From Desulfobacterales bacterium (GTDB lineage Bacteria; Desulfobacterota; Desulfobacteria; Desulfobacterales; RPRI01), in NCBI GenBank assembly GCA_020052975.1, contig JAGVOC010000391.1, positions 1 through 5,615 of the forward strand: a stretch of DNA of 5,615 nt, written 5' to 3'. Positions 4,510 through 5,615 of the stretch are shown one piece after another. Within the stretch, counting starts at the first letter, position 1. Every line of letters begins with the position of its first letter. The notes below the pieces were generated by a model, which was not told the origin of the DNA, made no database searches, and saw only the letters and a program-made list of their open reading frames with translations. A program made the position numbers and the translations under genes.

Positions 4510-4637
4510 CGGCATGGACTTTTTACGAAGCCGTCAAAGTTTAAAGCTCAAAAAAGAATGTCTCCTGCTTTAACTCTCTCGGCACTCTGGCGGATGGCTG
4601 TTTCAGATGCTCATACTGGGCCTTAAGCCATATCTGC

Positions 4638-4871
4638 TCATTGATGCATCACAAAGTCGTATACGGGGACTTCGATCTTTCTCGTGGGTTTAAGCTCTTT
4701 CCGTGCAATCTTCAGCAATTCATCCGTGACCTCCGGTGCGTACATTTTTTCTCCGCATCGCTCACAGACATCAGCAGGCACGTGCTCAATAAAGATGTAT
4801 TTATCCTCCTCCTCGTAAGTAAACGTGACGGTTTCCTTTGCCGATTCTCCCCCGTAAAATGGGCATTGCAT
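4638..4871 (-). CDS. YgiT-type zinc finger protein (MqsA-like N-terminal domain), one zinc ligand replaced
   Basis: This 77-residue protein has the layout of YgiT-type zinc finger proteins: an N-terminal CPxCGG knuckle, a beta region (ETVTFTYEEEDKYIFIEHVP), a second knuckle C36-ERC39-G, and a helix ending KPTRKIEVPVYDF. Such proteins are the zinc-binding, toxin-facing part of MqsA-type antitoxins and often pair with DUF4258. Here the first knuckle reads CPFYGG: codon TAC at 4856-4854 gives Tyr6 where Cys is expected (TGC), so only three of four ligands remain. I chose ATG 4871 since AGGAGGTG lies six bases upstream, inside the end of the DUF4258 gene; a GTG at 4880 would give a GTGA overlap but would cover that ribosome site. 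There is no helix-turn-helix domain, so DNA binding is not expected. Confidence 0.85.
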   Translation of the reverse strand: MQCPFYGGESAKETVTFTYEEEDKYIFIEHVPADVCERCGEKMYAPEVTDELLKIARKELKPTRKIEVPVYDFVMHQ

Positions 4872-4876
4872 TTTAA

Positions 4877-5176
4877 TCACCTCCTGTTTCTGCCGTTAAC
4901 CCATTCCTCCGGATCGGGTTCATAAGCTGTGATGACAACCACAGTCGGAGGTAACGAGACCCGGATATGCAGGATTTTTCCCACTTCTGTTTTTCCATAA
5001 ACAAGGCAACTCGGAGAGTACTTGTCGTCAGGATACTCCTCAATGATTTCTCCTTCGCCAATGACGGTTTCTACCTCTTGGCGCGATATGGATCTTTTAA
5101 TCATCCGCTTCACGGCATAATCGGAAAATCTATATCGCCCAGCTTTTATATTATCCTGAATCCCGTCCAATGTCAT
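4877..5176 (-). CDS. DUF4258 domain-containing protein (putative toxin-like partner)
   Basis: The 99 residues fit DUF4258: FSDYAVKRMIKRSISRQEV (17-35), EGEIIEEYPDDKYSPSCLVY (41-60), the central LHIRVSLPP (69-77) with His70, and the end VITAYEPDPEEW (81-92). The domain belongs to small proteins that resemble toxins of type II systems and are often encoded directly before a YgiT-type zinc finger gene, exactly as here; activity is not proven. Where many members have His in S-x-H-A-x-x-R-M, this one has Tyr20 (TAT, one transition from CAT). The start ATG 5176 has AGGA eight bases upstream. The zinc finger gene starts six bases after the stop, with its ribosome site inside this gene's end, so translation is likely coupled. 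The VWA gene lies 159 bases upstream. Confidence 0.85.
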   Translation of the reverse strand: MTLDGIQDNIKAGRYRFSDYAVKRMIKRSISRQEVETVIGEGEIIEEYPDDKYSPSCLVYGKTEVGKILHIRVSLPPTVVVITAYEPDPEEWVNGRNRR

Positions 5177-5221
5177 CTCTTATCCTGCCTGCCCCAATTT
5201 TTATAGTAAGTGTGAGAAATT

Positions 5222-5335
5222 TTATGCGCATCGACATTTTAACCAGCTTTCCGGCTTCTCGGCAATATGAGTTATCTTATCAAGAGGTCTACCTGTTGTT
5301 GCCTTCCTGATCGATTCCGCTATCTCTTTATTAAC
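5222..5335 (-). pseudogene. Short in-frame stretch after the VWA stop, possible gene remnant
   Basis: Directly after the TAA of the VWA gene the same frame stays open for 37 more codons, reading VNKEIAESIRKATTGRPL and then DKITHIAEKPESWLKC before TAA at 5224-5222. It has no start codon and no ribosome site. The composition (charged, helix-like) looks protein-like. It may be the leftover of a small gene that once lay between the VWA and DUF4258 genes, or the former C-terminus of the VWA protein behind a new stop. I do not recognise the sequence. Confidence 0.25.
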
Positions 5336-5615
5336 TTAAACCTTGCATATCAGCTTGCTGATAGCGGCATCTAGCCCCTCCAGGGTAAGCTCAAACATGG
5401 GGAATATTTTGCCAATCATATTTATTGTAGGATGATTCCACTCCGAAAGGTCTTCAGGGTTTAACCAGACTATATGGGTGAAATGATCGGAGATGCGCTG
5501 AAGCCAGGCTATGCCGGGCAAATCATTCCTTTCATAATAGTATATTGCCCCATATTTCATTGCCAATTCCTCACGGGCCATGCAGGCATCTCCAACGATA
5601 ATCACCTTATAGCCG
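5336..5615 (-). CDS. VWA domain-containing protein (CoxE-like), C-terminal fragment
   Basis: The minus strand is open from the window edge to TAA at 5338-5336, giving 93 codons of a longer protein. VIIVGDACMA is the last strand of the von Willebrand A-type domain. GAIYYYERNDLPGIAWLQRI, then FTHIVWLNPE, W-x-HPTINMIGKIFPMF and the closing LTLEGLDAAISKL match the end of CoxE-like VWA proteins. These are cytoplasmic and usually work with a MoxR-type AAA+ ATPase in metal-cofactor insertion or protein maturation; that partner would be outside the window. The end at LICKV is about where the family ends. The first in-window GTG (5605) is not the start, because coding continues to the edge. Confidence 0.88.
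   Translation of the reverse strand, partial: GYKVIIVGDACMAREELAMKYGAIYYYERNDLPGIAWLQRISDHFTHIVWLNPEDLSEWNHPTINMIGKIFPMFELTLEGLDAAISKLICKV

Larger units (their letters stand above)
3911..4637. other. 727-base region without an intact gene: mobile-element and repeat remnants
   Basis: The region holds a group II intron-like RNA stretch (about 3914-4180), a 75-nt hairpin (4187-4261), a broken reading frame (4283-4383), a dispersed palindrome (4430-4509), and an unassigned open stretch on the minus strand (4541-4648, 35 codons, no start, with LKAQYEHLKQPSARVPREL inside). The last directly follows the YgiT gene and partly overlaps its end. It could be the tail of a former gene. Confidence 0.55.

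Noticed and set aside
4641..5206. Plus-strand open frames opposite the YgiT and DUF4258 genes
   Set aside because: Both minus-strand genes have clear family matches and ribosome sites; the opposite frames have neither.
1..5615. tRNA or rRNA genes
   Set aside because: I saw no cloverleaf with GTTCRANNC in a proper context, nor conserved rRNA segments, on either strand.

Overview
The window looks like an accessory stretch of a moderately AT-rich bacterial chromosome. The gene families present (a long REP-associated tyrosine transposase with a DnaA-like tail, GxxExxY, DUF4160/DUF2442, DUF4258/YgiT-type zinc finger, a CoxE-like VWA protein) are in my recollection common together in anaerobic Desulfobacterota, Nitrospirota and Planctomycetota. 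That placement rests on recall, not on a marker gene, and is weak.

Layout from left to right. Positions 1-97 (minus) hold the N-terminus of a GxxExxY protein cut by the window edge. Positions 98-387 are non-coding, with hairpins, a possible terminator pair and one candidate promoter. Positions 388-1481 are a RAYT transposase gene bounded by 21-bp inverted repeats, one mismatch apart, with a second partial copy of the right repeat at 1502-1523. A structured leader with a terminator-like hairpin and seven T (1590-1689) runs straight into a two-gene plus-strand operon: a NitT/TauT-type ABC ATPase (1708-2466) and a low-molecular-weight protein-tyrosine phosphatase (2493-2960). After a 392-base non-coding gap with two candidate promoters come DUF4160 (3353-3622) and DUF2442 (3635-3910), a tight pair.

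Positions 3911-4637 contain no intact gene. They hold what resembles the 5' RNA part of a group II intron without its reverse transcriptase, a strong 75-nt hairpin (4187-4261), a broken small reading frame, and a dispersed-repeat palindrome (4430-4509). The right end is read from the minus strand: the C-terminus of a CoxE-like VWA protein (5336-5615, cut by the edge), then DUF4258 (4877-5176) and a YgiT-type zinc finger protein (4638-4871). The last two are translationally close and look like a toxin-antitoxin-type pair. The zinc finger protein has lost one expected zinc-ligand cysteine (CPFY instead of CPFC).

The genes do not form one pathway. The window reads as small independent modules separated by several kinds of palindromic repeat. 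The ABC ATPase has no permease or binding protein in view. The items I would look at first are the attenuator-like leader of the ABC operon, the orphan group II-like RNA with the adjoining hairpin, the RAYT with its duplicated end, and the altered residues in the DUF4258/YgiT pair. I did not find a clear new multi-gene system.
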